Made by a program: the position numbers and the translations under genes
In this document: piece by piece, positions 24,167-33,698 of the stretch
Layout of the letters: each line of letters opens with the position of its first letter
Position numbering within the stretch: the first letter of the stretch is position 1
The notes under the pieces: model-generated
The model's database searches: none
What the model was told of the DNA's origin: nothing
Seen by the model: the letters and a program-made list of their open reading frames with translations, nothing else
Assembly (NCBI GenBank): GCA_045598045.1
Contig: JAZLLG010000064.1
Location: 1-42,993, forward strand
Length of the DNA stretch: 42,993 nt
DNA from: RGIG3528 sp045598045
GTDB lineage: Bacteria; Bacillota; Clostridia; Lachnospirales; Lachnospiraceae
Reading direction: 5' to 3'

Positions 24167-26206
24167 ATGAAAAGGAATGACATTTTCATAGGTATTTACA
24201 TATTGTGCGCCATCATTTTCCTCATCATTCCGCTGCCGACCGTTGTACTGGACCTTCTGATGGCATTCAACCTGGCAGTGGCATTTATCATTCTTTTTAC
24301 GGCTCTTTTCAGTACCGATGTATTGCAGATGTCGTCGTTCCCTACGTTACTCCTGTTTACGACCATTTTCCGTATTTCCTTAAACGTTTCTTCAACAAGA
24401 AACATTCTTTCAAAGGGATATGCCGGTGAAGTCGTTAACGCCTTCGGTTCATTCGTAGGTGGAGACAACATGGTTATCGGCTCCATTGTTTTCATAATTC
24501 TTATCATCGTTCAGTTCATGGTTATCAATAAAGGTTCTGAACGAGTTGCCGAAGTATCTGCAAGATTCACACTCGATGCAATGCCCGGTAAACAGATGTC
24601 CATCGATGCCGACTTAAACACCGGCGCGATTACTGATAAAGAAGCTCAGGAAAGAAGAAAGAAAATTCAGGATGAATCAAACTTCTTCGGAGCCATGGAC
24701 GGTGCTACGAAGTATGTTAAAGGAGATGCCACCGCGGGTCTTCTTATCACATTAATAAACTTCATCGGTGGTATTGCGACGGGTATGCTTATGCAAAACC
24801 TTGACATATCCACCGCACTTAATCAATATGCACTCCTGACAATCGGTGACGGACTTGTTTCGCAGATACCTTCCCTTGTAATATCTCTTTCAACAGGTAT
24901 TGTCGTTACAAAGGTTTCAAGCGATACTAATACCGGCGACCTTCTTATCGGTCAGCTGTTCAGCACTCCGAAGACAATGTACATTGTTGGTGCGGCAATG
25001 GTTATTCTCGGACTTTTTACACCGCTTCCGACTCTTGTATTTGTTATTTATGGCCTTATATTTGTTCTTACGGCACGTGCGATACAGTCCAAGCTTGAAG
25101 TCGCCAAGGTTGAAAGCGAAGTATCCGAGGTCGATACAAGTGCCGAAGAAATCCGAAAACCGGAAAATGTTGTTTCGCTTCTTAATGTCGATTCCATTGA
25201 GCTTGAATTCGGTTACGGTATCATTCCTCTTGCGGATGCCAATCAGGGTGGTGACCTTCTTGACCGAGTTGTTCTCATCAGAAGGCAGATTGCTTTGGAA
25301 TACGGCTGTGTTGTTCCGACCATTCGTATGAGGGATAACATTCAGCTCAATCCCAACCAGTACATCATAAAGATTAAAGGCATTCAGGTAAGTGAAGGAG
25401 AAATCCTTTTCGATCACTACATGGCCATGAATCCCGGATACGTTGAAGAGGAGATTACCGGTATTCCCACATACGAACCTTCTTTCCACCTTCCTGCAAT
25501 ATGGATTACGGAAAGTCAGAGGGAAAGAGCGGAGTCCTACGGCTACACGGTTGTCGATCCGCCTTCGATTATTGCCACACATCTTACGGAAGTTATCAAA
25601 CAGCATCTTGATGAGCTTCTTACACGTCAGGATGTTCAGAGCCTTGTTAACAATCTTCAGGAGCACAACGGTACAGTCGTTACCGAACTTATTCCGAAGC
25701 TTATGGGTATTGGTGAAGTTCAGAAAGTGCTTCAGAATCTTCTTAAAGAAGGCGTTTCCATAAGAGATCTTGTTACCATTTTCGAAACGTTGGCCGATTA
25801 TTCCGGCTCCACAAGAGATACGGATGTTCTTACAGAGTACGTAAGGCAGAGCCCTTCGATAAAACGTTTTATTTCAAACAAGTATTTCCCTGTTAACATG
25901 TCTACGAATGTTGTTACTCTCGATCCGAAGATTGAGCAGGAGATTATGAACAGCGTTAAACAGACGGAACAGGGTTCATACATAGCTATAGACCCGGAAC
26001 GTAATCAGAAGATTATGCGTTCGGTTAAGGAGGAAGTTGAGAAGCTTGAGAATCTCGGCGGAAATCCGATTATTATTACTTCTCCTATTGTCAGAATGTA
26101 TTTTAAACGTATGACAAAGGATTATTTTGGGGATTTGGTTGTAATTTCCTATAACGAAATTGAATCAAATGTTGAACTACAATCTGTTGGGATGGTGACG
26201 TGCTGA
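24167..26206 (+). CDS. flhA: Flagellar export platform protein FlhA
   Basis: Nonameric export component that binds substrates and chaperones and uses the proton motive force. The 679-aa product has eight hydrophobic helices in its first ~310 residues and the FHIPEP-family signature RISLNVSSTRNILSKGYAGE, then SARFTLDAMPGKQMSIDADL. A large cytoplasmic domain follows, with PNQYIIKIKGIQVSEGEILF. ATG 24167 is 8 bases after AGGAAAGG (24151-24158); a GTG at 24158 lies inside that site. It is followed 1 base later by flhF. Confidence 0.97.
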   Translation: MKRNDIFIGIYILCAIIFLIIPLPTVVLDLLMAFNLAVAFIILFTALFSTDVLQMSSFPTLLLFTTIFRISLNVSSTRNILSKGYAGEVVNAFGSFVGGDNMVIGSIVFIILIIVQFMVINKGSERVAEVSARFTLDAMPGKQMSIDADLNTGAITDKEAQERRKKIQDESNFFGAMDGATKYVKGDATAGLLITLINFIGGIATGMLMQNLDISTALNQYALLTIGDGLVSQIPSLVISLSTGIVVTKVSSDTNTGDLLIGQLFSTPKTMYIVGAAMVILGLFTPLPTLVFVIYGLIFVLTARAIQSKLEVAKVESEVSEVDTSAEEIRKPENVVSLLNVDSIELEFGYGIIPLADANQGGDLLDRVVLIRRQIALEYGCVVPTIRMRDNIQLNPNQYIIKIKGIQVSEGEILFDHYMAMNPGYVEEEITGIPTYEPSFHLPAIWITESQRERAESYGYTVVDPPSIIATHLTEVIKQHLDELLTRQDVQSLVNNLQEHNGTVVTELIPKLMGIGEVQKVLQNLLKEGVSIRDLVTIFETLADYSGSTRDTDVLTEYVRQSPSIKRFISNKYFPVNMSTNVVTLDPKIEQEIMNSVKQTEQGSYIAIDPERNQKIMRSVKEEVEKLENLGGNPIIITSPIVRMYFKRMTKDYFGDLVVISYNEIESNVELQSVGMVTC

Positions 26207-26207
26207 T

Positions 26208-27413
26208 ATGTTGATTAAAAAGTTTGAGGCACCTACCGAGGCTGAGGCTCTTGAAAAGGCAAAAGCCGAGTTGGGTAAAGATGTGATAATCACACACATC
26301 AAGACAATTAAACCAAAGGGAATCTACAAATTGTTCAGAAAGTCTTCCGTTGAGGTTACGGCTTCCTGCGACAATGACACGGATTACGCAAAAAGAACAT
26401 TACCTCCGCTTAATACGAATGTTAATTATTCCAAGCCTGTTCAGAACAGGGAAAGCGGTTTTTCTGCCGTACTTCCGAAGGAAGACGATAAGTCTTTCCC
26501 GATAGAGCAGCTGCTTGACGGGCTTCAGAATATGCAGAAGGAAAGCGAGATTGAGAAGTATTCAAAGCCCAAGGACGCAAAGGCTTCCGAAAAGAATGAC
26601 GTATCTCAGAACGACAACCCCGCAATGACATGCGTCAGAATGATATACAACAAGCTTATTTCCAATGAAGTCTGCGAAGAATATGCAAATAATCTGATTT
26701 CCGAAATTGACAAGACATTAAAGCCTGATTCGGATGTTAAGAGTATTCTTTCAAACATATACCAGAAGCTTATTTTAAAGCTCGGAGAAGCAAAGACAAT
26801 TACTCTTGAAGAAGGAAAAACCAAGTTCATATTCTTCATCGGTCCCACAGGAGTAGGCAAAACAACAACGATTGCAAAGCTTGCCTCAAGTCTTAAGCTT
26901 GGCATGAAAGCCAATATAGCTCTTTTTGCAGCGGACACATACAGACTTGGTGCTGTTGACCAGCTTCAGCGCTATGCATCGATTCTTAATGTTCCTCTTA
27001 AGGTTATTTATGCCGAAACTGATATGAAAGATGCCATAGCGGATTTCTCAGGTTATGATATCGTCCTTGTTGACACTGCAGGACGTTCGCATAAGAGTAA
27101 AGAACAGCGTGATGATATAGAAAAACTTATCAATACGGTTCCCGCGGACAGAAGAGAGATTTATCTTGTTCTTTCGGCTGCCACAAAATATAAGGACCTT
27201 GTCCGAATTACCGAAGCTTATTCCGAATTTGCGGATTACAACCTTATTTTCACAAAGCTCGATGAAACCGAATGCATAGGAAACATCTTTAATATTAAGA
27301 TGCTTACGAATGCGCCTCTTTCATATTCGGCTTTCGGACAAAACGTTCCGGATGATATTTCCAAAATTAATCCGCAAGTTATCGCTAAACAGTTGTTGGG
27401 AGGTGGTGACTGA
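26208..27413 (+). CDS. flhF: Flagellar placement GTPase FlhF (SRP-type)
   Basis: SRP/Ffh-like GTPase that sets where flagella form. The 401-aa product has a variable basic N-terminal B domain (about residues 1-120), a helical N domain, and a GTPase domain. The GTPase motifs are G1 GPTGVGKTT (residues 212-220), AADTYRLGAVDQLQRYA, G3 DTAGRSHK and G4 TKLDETE. Only a weak ribosome site is present. Its stop overlaps the flhG start by one base (TGATG style), so FlhF and FlhG are probably made in fixed ratio. Confidence 0.96.
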   Translation: MLIKKFEAPTEAEALEKAKAELGKDVIITHIKTIKPKGIYKLFRKSSVEVTASCDNDTDYAKRTLPPLNTNVNYSKPVQNRESGFSAVLPKEDDKSFPIEQLLDGLQNMQKESEIEKYSKPKDAKASEKNDVSQNDNPAMTCVRMIYNKLISNEVCEEYANNLISEIDKTLKPDSDVKSILSNIYQKLILKLGEAKTITLEEGKTKFIFFIGPTGVGKTTTIAKLASSLKLGMKANIALFAADTYRLGAVDQLQRYASILNVPLKVIYAETDMKDAIADFSGYDIVLVDTAGRSHKSKEQRDDIEKLINTVPADRREIYLVLSAATKYKDLVRITEAYSEFADYNLIFTKLDETECIGNIFNIKMLTNAPLSYSAFGQNVPDDISKINPQVIAKQLLGGGD

Positions 27414-28303
27414 TGGATCAGGCCGATAAATTAAGACAGATGGTGTCTGAAACCGAAAACCGTCCTTCTGCCAGAGTCATTACCGTAACGAGTGGCAAAG
27501 GCGGAGTAGGAAAGTCCAGCCTTTCTCTGAATCTTGCAATCTGCATGAGTCGTATGGGAAAACAGGTTGTTTTGCTGGATGCGGATTTCGGGCTTGCCAA
27601 CATTGAGGTCATGCTCGGCATAAGGCCACAGGCAAATCTTGCGGATCTTATGTTCCGCGGACGTAATCTTTCAGACATTATTACAGACGGTCCGGAAGGC
27701 ATTAAGTTTATTTCCGGTGGTTCAGGAATACAGGAACTTGCCTCCATGAATAAGGACCAGGTTGTTTATCTTACCAAAAAGCTCGCAGAGCTTGATAATT
27801 ACGCCGATGTCATAATAATTGACACCGGTGCGGGGATTTCCGACAGCGTACTTGAATTCGTCGCATCCAGCAATGAAGTTCTTCTTGTGGCAACACCCGA
27901 GCCTACTTCGATTACGGATGCATATGCTCTTCTTAAAGCACTTAACCGTAAGTCAGAATTTTCGAAAAGCAGTACGACAATCAAGTTTATTGCAAACCGC
28001 GTCAGGGATGAGGATGAGGGCAGAGTTCTTTATGAAAACATGAAGAATGTTGTAAGTAAATTCCTTAGCATCAATCTTGACTTTGTAGGTTCAATTCCGC
28101 AGGATGATCAGATTTCAAAGGCTGTTATGAAGCAGAAGCCTGTTACAATGGTCAGCCCGAACAGTCCTGCGTCAAAGGCAATCGGAATTCTTGCCGAAAC
28201 GTTAAACAACGTTACACGTGAAGAATCAAATGAAGAGAAGGGTATTTCACTTCTTTTCTCAAACCTTATCAGAACCAAATTTAAAAAGAAAAACAAAGGT
28301 TGA
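27413..28303 (+). CDS. flhG: MinD-like ATPase FlhG (YlxH)
   Basis: Counts or limits flagella by activating FlhF GTPase and acting on C-ring assembly. The 296-aa product starts with the activator helix MDQADKLRQM (DQAxxLR motif, contacts FlhF), then the deviant Walker A KGGVGKSS (from residue 29), switch I region LLDADFGLANIEVMLG, and DTGAGISDSVLEFV. The C-terminal end is basic (KFKKKNKG), in keeping with membrane contact. It overlaps flhF by one base. Confidence 0.96.
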   Translation: MDQADKLRQMVSETENRPSARVITVTSGKGGVGKSSLSLNLAICMSRMGKQVVLLDADFGLANIEVMLGIRPQANLADLMFRGRNLSDIITDGPEGIKFISGGSGIQELASMNKDQVVYLTKKLAELDNYADVIIIDTGAGISDSVLEFVASSNEVLLVATPEPTSITDAYALLKALNRKSEFSKSSTTIKFIANRVRDEDEGRVLYENMKNVVSKFLSINLDFVGSIPQDDQISKAVMKQKPVTMVSPNSPASKAIGILAETLNNVTREESNEEKGISLLFSNLIRTKFKKKNKG

Positions 28304-28306
28304 GCC

Positions 28307-29059
28307 ATGTCGAAGAATGTTTTTGAGCATAGCAACAAAATACTTATGCAGCTTGTAAAGAGGGCACACGGTATTACAAGAGGTACCGACGTCCAGTTTT
28401 ATACAAGCAGTCTTGTGTCTGTTGTTTCGGACTATGAACTTAAGATAACCGTTCCTATCTATCAGAGTAAACTCATTACTCTTAACGAGGGAGATGTCTA
28501 TACTGTTCAGTTCTATACAACATCAGGCTTTTATCAGTGCAAATGTGTTGTTAAAGATACAGACCGCGAAGGTCAGATTGCCATAGCAACCATTCGGACC
28601 ATAAGTGCTTTGGAGAGATATCAGAGACGACAATATTTCCGTATGAACTGCCTTATTCCGGTTAAGTACGCAAAGCTTACCGAATATCAGGAACATCTTT
28701 ACAGTTCATTGAAGGAATGCACATCCGAAAGCCGCAAGAGACTTTTGGAACAGCAGATTGAGCTTGAAGACATTCAGATGAACAACGGAACGATGCTTGA
28801 CATAAGCGGAGGCGGCCTCAGGTTTAATTCTTTTGAGCTTTACGATAAAGATGATGTATTTATCGTTATTCCTGAAATTCCTCAGATTATGGACTCGATT
28901 CCCTTCCTGCTTTGTAAGGAAGTTTTGATCCGACAGGTTGGGTTTGCAAACGAAACATACGAGAATAAATTCAAATTTATTAACATAACAAATGACGAAA
29001 GGGAGAAGATTATCACCTATATTTTTGCGTTAGAGCGTGAACGTATGAAAAATGAGTAA
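28307..29059 (+). CDS. PilZ-domain c-di-GMP receptor, YcgR/YpfA-like flagellar brake
   Basis: The 250-aa product has an N-terminal YcgR-like beta domain (about residues 25-100) and a C-terminal PilZ domain with both c-di-GMP contacts: RxxxR at 108-112 (RQYFR) and DxSxxG at 165-170 (DISGGG). In B. subtilis YpfA acts on the stator MotA when c-di-GMP is high; YcgR acts on the motor in enterics. A similar role is inferred. About 30 residues between the two motifs (LKECTSESRKRLLEQQIELE) are a charged helical insertion. It starts 3 bases after flhG. Confidence 0.88.
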   Translation: MSKNVFEHSNKILMQLVKRAHGITRGTDVQFYTSSLVSVVSDYELKITVPIYQSKLITLNEGDVYTVQFYTTSGFYQCKCVVKDTDREGQIAIATIRTISALERYQRRQYFRMNCLIPVKYAKLTEYQEHLYSSLKECTSESRKRLLEQQIELEDIQMNNGTMLDISGGGLRFNSFELYDKDDVFIVIPEIPQIMDSIPFLLCKEVLIRQVGFANETYENKFKFINITNDEREKIITYIFALERERMKNE

Positions 29060-29088
29060 ACTTTATAATGCAGGAGTGAAAAAAGAGT

Positions 29089-30294
29089 ATGGAAAAACGA
29101 AAAATACTCGTCGTTGATGACTCTGCACTTATGAGAAGAACTGAGTCTGATATTATAAACTCGGACAGCAGGTTTACAGTAGTTGGTACATGCTTTGACG
29201 GACTTGATGCATTCGACACCGTTACGAAAAATCCTGAGGCATACGATCTTGTTCTTATAGAGATTAATCTCCCTAAGATGACCGGCCTCGAGTTTCTCGC
29301 AGCTCTGAAAAAAAGTCAGGTTTCAGTTAAGACGATAATCATCAGTTCCAACCTTACGTTGGACAGCAAGGAAACGATTCAGGCACTTCAGCTCGGAGCA
29401 TTTGACTTCGTAAGCAAGCCGGAAAACTTCCTGGATTTAAAGTCTGAAAGCTTTAAATCAAAGCTGTTGGAAAAGGTTGCACTGGCAACCAGAGCAACTC
29501 ATTTCAGTCTCTTCACAAAACCTGAACCTCCTCGCGAAGTTCATCCGACGCCGGAGAGACATGAAACGCCGGTTACTCCTCATGTAAGGCCTGCAACAGG
29601 TACAACGGAAGATGGCAAGGTAGTTTCCCCAATGAACGCACAGGAAATACTGGCAGCCATCAAAACTCCGAGAAGACCTCACAGGACGGTTTCGGGAAAT
29701 GCAAAAAAGCTTGTTCTTATAGCAGTTTCCACAGGCGGCCCGAGAGCACTTCAGACAGTTATTCCGGGAATACCGAAAAACATCAATGCGCCTGTACTTC
29801 TTGTACAGCATATGTCCGCAGGTTTTACTAAGTCTCTTGCCGACAGATTGAACTCAGAGTCTTCCATTGAAGTCGTTGAAGCCAGTCAAGGCACTGTTAT
29901 TCAAAAAGGAAAGGTTTACCTCGCTAAAGGAGGAGCCCAAATGAGACTGAAAAGAAACGGTTCGGACTACATCATTGATGAGAATACGGAAGAACCTGCA
30001 AGAAATGCATTAAAACCTTGCGCAGACATTCTTTTCGAGTCGATTGCGGGCATGGATTTTGACGAAATTATCTGCTGTGTTCTTACCGGAATGGGTGGAG
30101 ACGGTACAATGGGCATACATGCTCTGACCCAGAGAAATAACTGTTACGTTATTGCCCAGGACGAAAGTACTTCAACAGTTTACGGAATGCCTAAAGTCGT
30201 GTTCGAGGCGGGACTTACGGATTCTGTGAAGCCGCTTGAAGAAGTTGCCAAGGAAATCACCAATATTACGGGGGTATTAAACTATGGATGTTAG
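29089..30294 (+). CDS. cheB: Chemotaxis receptor methylesterase CheB with altered receiver
   Basis: Removes methyl groups from, and can deamidate, chemoreceptors during adaptation. The 401-aa product has a receiver domain (residues 1-125), a long Pro-rich linker (about 150-200) and an intact methylesterase domain. The catalytic triad is S214 (AVSTGGP), H241 (VQHMSAG) and D338 (GMGGDGT). The receiver keeps D10/D11 and the Lys of FVSKPE, but the phospho-acceptor position is Glu: DLVLIEINLP, E58, codon GAG at 29260-29262. It may thus not be phosphorylated by CheA. It overlaps cheA by 11 bases. cheR is not in the window. Confidence 0.95.
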   Translation: MEKRKILVVDDSALMRRTESDIINSDSRFTVVGTCFDGLDAFDTVTKNPEAYDLVLIEINLPKMTGLEFLAALKKSQVSVKTIIISSNLTLDSKETIQALQLGAFDFVSKPENFLDLKSESFKSKLLEKVALATRATHFSLFTKPEPPREVHPTPERHETPVTPHVRPATGTTEDGKVVSPMNAQEILAAIKTPRRPHRTVSGNAKKLVLIAVSTGGPRALQTVIPGIPKNINAPVLLVQHMSAGFTKSLADRLNSESSIEVVEASQGTVIQKGKVYLAKGGAQMRLKRNGSDYIIDENTEEPARNALKPCADILFESIAGMDFDEIICCVLTGMGGDGTMGIHALTQRNNCYVIAQDESTSTVYGMPKVVFEAGLTDSVKPLEEVAKEITNITGVLNYGC

Positions 30295-32464
30295 TCAATA
30301 TCTGGAAATCTTCATCGACGAAACAAGAGAACACCTTCAGAACCTTTCGGAACAGCTTCTGATCCTCGAAAAAGAACCTGAAAATTCGGATACCATTAAC
30401 GAAATATTCCGTGCCGCACATTCCCTTAAAGGTATGGCAGGTACAATGGGATATAAGGTAATGCAGGAACTTACCCACAAGATGGAAGATGTCTTTTCTG
30501 AGGTAAGAAACGGAAAGAAGAAGGTTGATGCGAACATTGTCGATCTCCTTTTCAAGGGACTTGACAGACTTGAGTCAATTCTTGATTCCATCGTTACAGA
30601 AGGTAACGAAGGCGATGATAATTGCCAGGACCTTATTGATCAACTCCTTGCCGTTATTAACGGCGATTCAGCAGCACCCGCTAAGGAAGAACCTGCAGCA
30701 GCACCCGCAGAAGACGCTCCCGCAAAGAAAAAAGGCGGAAAGAAGAAAGCAGCTGAAAGCACAGAAGCAGCAGCTGAAGAAGCAACCGCAGAAGCAGCAG
30801 AAGAAGCACCCGCAGAAGCAGCAAACGATAAAGAAAAATATAAGAACTTTAAGTATGCGGATTTCGAATCAAGCGCTATCGTTAATGCAATTAACGAAGG
30901 CATGCATGCTTACGGTATTACAGTATATGTTCAGGAAGCTTGCCTCCTTAAGGCAGCAAGAGCATTCCTCGTTTTCAAGAAGCTTGAAGAACTCGGAACA
31001 ATTGCTAAGTCCGAACCTTCAACACAGGATATTGAAGATGAAAGATTTGACCTTGATTTCTCATTGGTATTCCTTACAAAGGAAGATGCAGACAAGGTTA
31101 AAGAAGGCATCATGAACGTTTCCGAAATCGAGACATGCTTTATCGGCGAACTCGACAAGGATACAGTTCTTAAGGCTTCGCCCGCCGGCGCAGCAGAAGC
31201 AGCCAAGGAAAGCGAAGGCGGCGAAGGGGCTAAAGCCGAACAGCCTGCTCAGGAACAGGCAAAGGCAGCAGCACCCGCAACAGCTTCCACAGGTAAGCCC
31301 GTTGTTAACCGCTCCGTACGTGTCGACATTGAAAAGCTCGATGACCTTATGAATCTTGTTTCCGAGCTTATTATTGCAAAGAACGGCCTTGTATCATTCA
31401 ACAATTCCGACGGCGAAACAAAGGCAGCAAGTTCAGGTTTCAACGATCAGATTGAATATCTTGAAAGAATCACAACAAACCTTCACCAATCTGTTATGAA
31501 GGTTCGAATGGTTCCTTTGGAGAGCGTTTTCAACAGATTCCCTCGTCTTATCAGAGACTGCTCAAAGAAGCTTGATAAGAAGATGGAACTGTATATCACC
31601 GGTGAAGAGACAGAACTTGACCGTACAGTCATCGATGAAATCGGCGATCCTCTTACTCACCTTCTTCGTAACTCTGCCGACCACGGTATTGAGAGCGCAG
31701 AAATCAGAAAGAAATATAATAAGCCTGAAGTTGGTACCATCAGCCTCAATGCTTATCAGGAAGGTAACAACGTAGTTATCGAAGTTACTGATGACGGTGG
31801 CGGTATCGACGTAGAAAAGGTTAAGAATAAAGCCATTGAGAAGGGTGTTATTACCAAGGAACAGGCTGAAATCATGACTGATAAGGAAGCCATTGACCTT
31901 CTTTTCAGACCCAGCTTCTCAACAGCCGAAAAGGTTTCGGATCTTTCCGGACGTGGTGTTGGTCTTGACGTTGTTAAGACAAACATTGAAAAGCTCGGTG
32001 GTGATGTTGAAGTTCGTACAAAGCTTCATGAAGGTTCAAGCTTCATCGTAAGACTTCCTCTTACACTTGCCATTATTCAGTCTCTCATGGTTGAAATCGG
32101 CAGCGAAAAGTATGCTATTCCTCTTGGAAGCATTCAGACCATTGAGGATATTCCTGTTTCGGATATTAAGTATGTACAGTCAAGTGAAGTTATTCACCTT
32201 CGTGGATCTGTTATTCCTCTTATCCGCCTTAACAATGTTCTTGATATCGAGTCCACAAAGGCTCCTGATGATAACCTTACGGTTGTTATCGTTTCCAAGG
32301 GCGACAAGCTTTCAGGTTTCGTAGTAGATAACCTTATCGGCCAGCAGGAAATCGTTATCAAGTCCATCAGTAAGTACATTAACAGCCCTAAGATGATCAG
32401 TGGTGCCACCATTCTCGGTGATGGCGAAGTTGCATTGATTCTCGACGTTAATACATTGGTTTAA
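30284..32464 (+). CDS. cheA: Chemotaxis histidine kinase CheA
   Basis: Receptor-coupled kinase that phosphorylates CheY. The 726-aa product has a P1 Hpt domain with phospho-His46 (FRAAHSLKGM), an Ala/Pro/Lys-rich linker (about residues 125-180) and a P2 CheY-binding domain (about 185-295). After a second Ala-rich linker come the P3 dimerisation domain (SVRVDIEKLDDLMNLVSELI near 345) and a P4 kinase domain with N box HLLRNSADHGIE (about 458), G1 DDGGGI (about 504) and G2 GRGVGLDVV (about 556). A CheW-like P5 follows to the end. The overlap with cheB suggests coupled translation. Confidence 0.97.
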   Translation: MDVSQYLEIFIDETREHLQNLSEQLLILEKEPENSDTINEIFRAAHSLKGMAGTMGYKVMQELTHKMEDVFSEVRNGKKKVDANIVDLLFKGLDRLESILDSIVTEGNEGDDNCQDLIDQLLAVINGDSAAPAKEEPAAAPAEDAPAKKKGGKKKAAESTEAAAEEATAEAAEEAPAEAANDKEKYKNFKYADFESSAIVNAINEGMHAYGITVYVQEACLLKAARAFLVFKKLEELGTIAKSEPSTQDIEDERFDLDFSLVFLTKEDADKVKEGIMNVSEIETCFIGELDKDTVLKASPAGAAEAAKESEGGEGAKAEQPAQEQAKAAAPATASTGKPVVNRSVRVDIEKLDDLMNLVSELIIAKNGLVSFNNSDGETKAASSGFNDQIEYLERITTNLHQSVMKVRMVPLESVFNRFPRLIRDCSKKLDKKMELYITGEETELDRTVIDEIGDPLTHLLRNSADHGIESAEIRKKYNKPEVGTISLNAYQEGNNVVIEVTDDGGGIDVEKVKNKAIEKGVITKEQAEIMTDKEAIDLLFRPSFSTAEKVSDLSGRGVGLDVVKTNIEKLGGDVEVRTKLHEGSSFIVRLPLTLAIIQSLMVEIGSEKYAIPLGSIQTIEDIPVSDIKYVQSSEVIHLRGSVIPLIRLNNVLDIESTKAPDDNLTVVIVSKGDKLSGFVVDNLIGQQEIVIKSISKYINSPKMISGATILGDGEVALILDVNTLV

Positions 32465-32479
32465 TGGGAGGAACGGATT

Positions 32480-32941
32480 ATGGCAGATACAAATGTAAAT
32501 GTTAACAGCAAGCAGTACATCGTTGTTAACCTCGGAAATGAGCATTATGGTATTGATATCAATTACATTGATAACATTGTCCGCATGCAGAATATCACAA
32601 GAGTTCCCAAGTCTCAGGAATATTTCAAGGGTGTCATAAATCTTCGTGGTGAAGTTATTCCGGTAATGAGCCTCAGACTTCGTTTTGAGCTTGAGCCCGA
32701 TGAATACACAAAACAGACAAGAATCCTTATCTTAAAGCCCGAAGCACACGGAACAATCGGTATCATCGTTGATGCGGTTAAAGAAGTTCTTACTCTTCAA
32801 ACCGATGATATTGAAAAGCCCTCATCAAAGAATACTGCAGATGATAAGCTTATTTACTTAAGCGGCGTCGGCAAGAAGGGAAATGACCTTATTTCAATTC
32901 TCAATATACTTGAGGTGATTGAAGATAAGGAAGAAGATTAG
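32480..32941 (+). CDS. cheW: Chemotaxis coupling protein CheW
   Basis: Adaptor joining receptors to CheA. The 153-aa product is a single CheW domain with YIVVNLGNEHYGIDINYIDN at the start and FKGVINLRGEVIPVMSLRLR as the conserved core, then GIIVDAVKEVLTLQTDDIEK. GGGAGG lies just upstream of ATG 32480. A hairpin with a weak T tract follows it, so it may close a transcript unit. Confidence 0.96.
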   Translation: MADTNVNVNSKQYIVVNLGNEHYGIDINYIDNIVRMQNITRVPKSQEYFKGVINLRGEVIPVMSLRLRFELEPDEYTKQTRILILKPEAHGTIGIIVDAVKEVLTLQTDDIEKPSSKNTADDKLIYLSGVGKKGNDLISILNILEVIEDKEED

Positions 32942-32955
32942 TAAAATAATAACCA

Positions 32956-32998
32956 GCCTGCCGGTAAAATGCCGGCAGGCTTATTGGGATTTTTCGGG
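32956..32998 (+). terminator. Possible weak terminator after cheW
   Basis: GCCTGCCGG (32956-32964) pairs with CCGGCAGGC (32972-32980) around a 7-base loop. The following TTATTGGGATTTTT is an interrupted T tract, so read-through into cheC is likely. Confidence 0.6.
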
Positions 32999-33014
32999 GA
33001 TATATGTTTTTTGC

Positions 33015-33020
33015 TATAAT
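33015..33020 (+). promoter_or_regulatory. Possible cheC promoter (-10 only)
   Basis: A perfect TATAAT at 33015-33020 lies about 31 bases before cheC. No good -35 is seen 17 bases upstream, so this is a weak or activator-dependent candidate. Confidence 0.4.
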
Positions 33021-33051
33021 ACACTAAAATTGCTTTTCGGGAGTTTATAGT

Positions 33052-33669
33052 ATGGCAGATAATATGAATAATTTTGAGTTCGACGTTCTGCGAGAAATCG
33101 GAAACATCGGTTCCGGTCATGCAGCAACAGCTCTTGCCAAAATGTTAAATCAGAAAATTGATATCAAGGTTCCTCAGGCCGTTGTCTGTGACTTTAATAC
33201 ACTTTGTCAGATGGTCGGCGGTGAGGAAAAGCTTGTTATTGGTATATTACTTACGCTGGATGGTGATATAAACGGAATGATGATGTTCATTATGGACATG
33301 CCTTCTTCCTACAGTCTGCTTAGGCAAATGATGTTTACCGATCTTAAAGACGGTGATGAATTCAACGATATGCATAAATCGGCGCTCCATGAGCTTGGAA
33401 ATATTATTACCGGAGCTTATCTTGCATCATTGTCCGATCTTACAAAGCTTAAAATCAATTCAAGCATTCCATATATGTCCATCGATATGGCCGGAGCGGT
33501 TCTCTCGGTGCCTGCCATTGAGTTTGGTAAACTTGGCGACAAAGCCGTTATGATTGAAACGGAATTCGGTGAGGAAAGCGGAAAGAATATTAATGGTTAT
33601 TTCCTTCTGATTCCCACAATGGAATCTTACAATAAGATTATGTCGTCACTTGGTATTACCGTAATGTAA
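33052..33669 (+). CDS. cheC: CheY-P phosphatase CheC
   Basis: Dephosphorylates CheY-P and binds CheD in the Gram-positive adaptation system. The 205-aa product has both active-site motifs of full CheC: E15/N18 (EIGNIGSGHAATAL) and E114/N117 (ELGNIITGAYLASL). It thus differs from CheX, which has one. CGGGAG lies before ATG 33052. It is followed by cheD, its partner, 29 bases on. Together with FliY and CheX it is one of three related phosphatases in this window. Confidence 0.95.
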   Translation: MADNMNNFEFDVLREIGNIGSGHAATALAKMLNQKIDIKVPQAVVCDFNTLCQMVGGEEKLVIGILLTLDGDINGMMMFIMDMPSSYSLLRQMMFTDLKDGDEFNDMHKSALHELGNIITGAYLASLSDLTKLKINSSIPYMSIDMAGAVLSVPAIEFGKLGDKAVMIETEFGEESGKNINGYFLLIPTMESYNKIMSSLGITVM

Positions 33670-33698
33670 ACTAACCTTATCCCAACGGAGCAAAATAT

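Noticed and set aside
30680..30840. Ala/Lys/Glu-rich stretch of cheA as a separate or inserted gene
   Set aside because: It is in frame, between P1 and P2, and similar flexible linkers are normal in CheA.
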